From assembly GCA_000231825.2 (NCBI GenBank), contig JH720296.1:1-64000 (forward strand): a DNA stretch of 64,000 bases. The letters run 5' to 3'. The position numbers and the translations under genes were made by a program. Numbering within the stretch: position 1 is the stretch's first letter; each line of letters starts with the position of its first letter. The notes beneath the pieces are model-generated. The model made no database searches. It saw nothing but the letters and a program-made list of their open reading frames with translations, and was not told the DNA's origin. This document shows positions 63,943 through 64,000 of the stretch, one piece after another. Source of the stretch: Tetrahymena elliotti 4EA (taxonomy: Eukaryota > Ciliophora > Oligohymenophorea > Hymenostomatida > Tetrahymenidae).

Positions 63943-64000
63943 ATGGATACCTTTCAAAACTAAAAGTAGTTTTAAAATCAAGAAGACTTTAAAATAAACT
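63943..64000 (+). CDS. 5' end of an unidentified gene, cut by the window
   Basis: An ATG at 63943 opens a frame that stays open for 19 codons to the window end, reading MDTFQNQKQFQNQEDFKIN, with the typical TAG and TAA glutamines. It has the AAAATGG-like start context seen in neighbours. Too short to identify. Confidence 0.45.

Noticed and set aside
1..64000. tRNA, rRNA, CRISPR, transposon or telomeric repeats
   Set aside because: I looked for T-loop-like motifs, direct repeats with spacers, inverted terminal repeats and G4T2-type repeats and saw none; a tRNAscan-SE or Infernal run would be decisive for small RNAs.

Overview
The window is nuclear DNA of a ciliate that reads TAA and TAG as glutamine and stops only at TGA. 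It is most likely macronuclear DNA of Tetrahymena or a close relative. Invariant glutamines of well-known motifs are written with TAA: the kinesin P-loop, PP6 GDIHGQ and Imp4 MNRGQ. The DNA is very AT-rich, introns are short, AT-rich and GT..AG, and spacers of about 0.2 to 1.7 kb carry no recognisable genes. I found no rRNA, tRNA, CRISPR, transposon or telomere repeat. Coordinates below come from hand splicing; in each spliced model the exon lengths add up to a multiple of three with matching phases.

Layout. 0.4-8 kb: an S49-peptidase-like protein (+), then two minus-strand ciliate-type proteins (398 and 1048 aa). 9.6-12.3 kb: PP6-type phosphatase catalytic subunit and RNA polymerase subunit RPB12, both minus. 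13.7-36.1 kb, all plus: a kinesin, a 1279-aa cyclic-nucleotide-binding-domain protein, an unknown 440-aa protein, the U3 snoRNP protein Imp4, a polytopic membrane protein, a coiled-coil protein and a 1268-aa calpain-type protease. 36.9-41.4 kb: an Old Yellow Enzyme oxidoreductase (minus), a longin R-SNARE (plus) and a small membrane-anchored protein (minus). 42.2-51.8 kb: one 18-exon gene for a 2855-aa helical-repeat protein with a huge N/Q/S-rich tail. 52.6-58.2 kb: a 14-exon minus-strand CLU/CLUH-family gene with a PH-like N-terminus. 58.7-64 kb: TFIIH p44/SSL1 (+), roadblock/LC7 dynein light chain (minus), an M3 (mitochondrial-intermediate-peptidase-like) metallopeptidase (minus) and the first 19 codons of a further plus-strand gene.

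The genes are monocistronic and mostly unrelated housekeeping genes (transcription, ribosome biogenesis, trafficking, signalling, mitochondria, cytoskeleton). No multi-gene system or operon is visible. The most notable items are the S49 homologue that appears to have lost both catalytic residues, the giant repeat protein with its 1186-codon last exon, the CLU protein with a different N-terminal domain, and the cyclic-nucleotide-domain protein with a long low-complexity tail.
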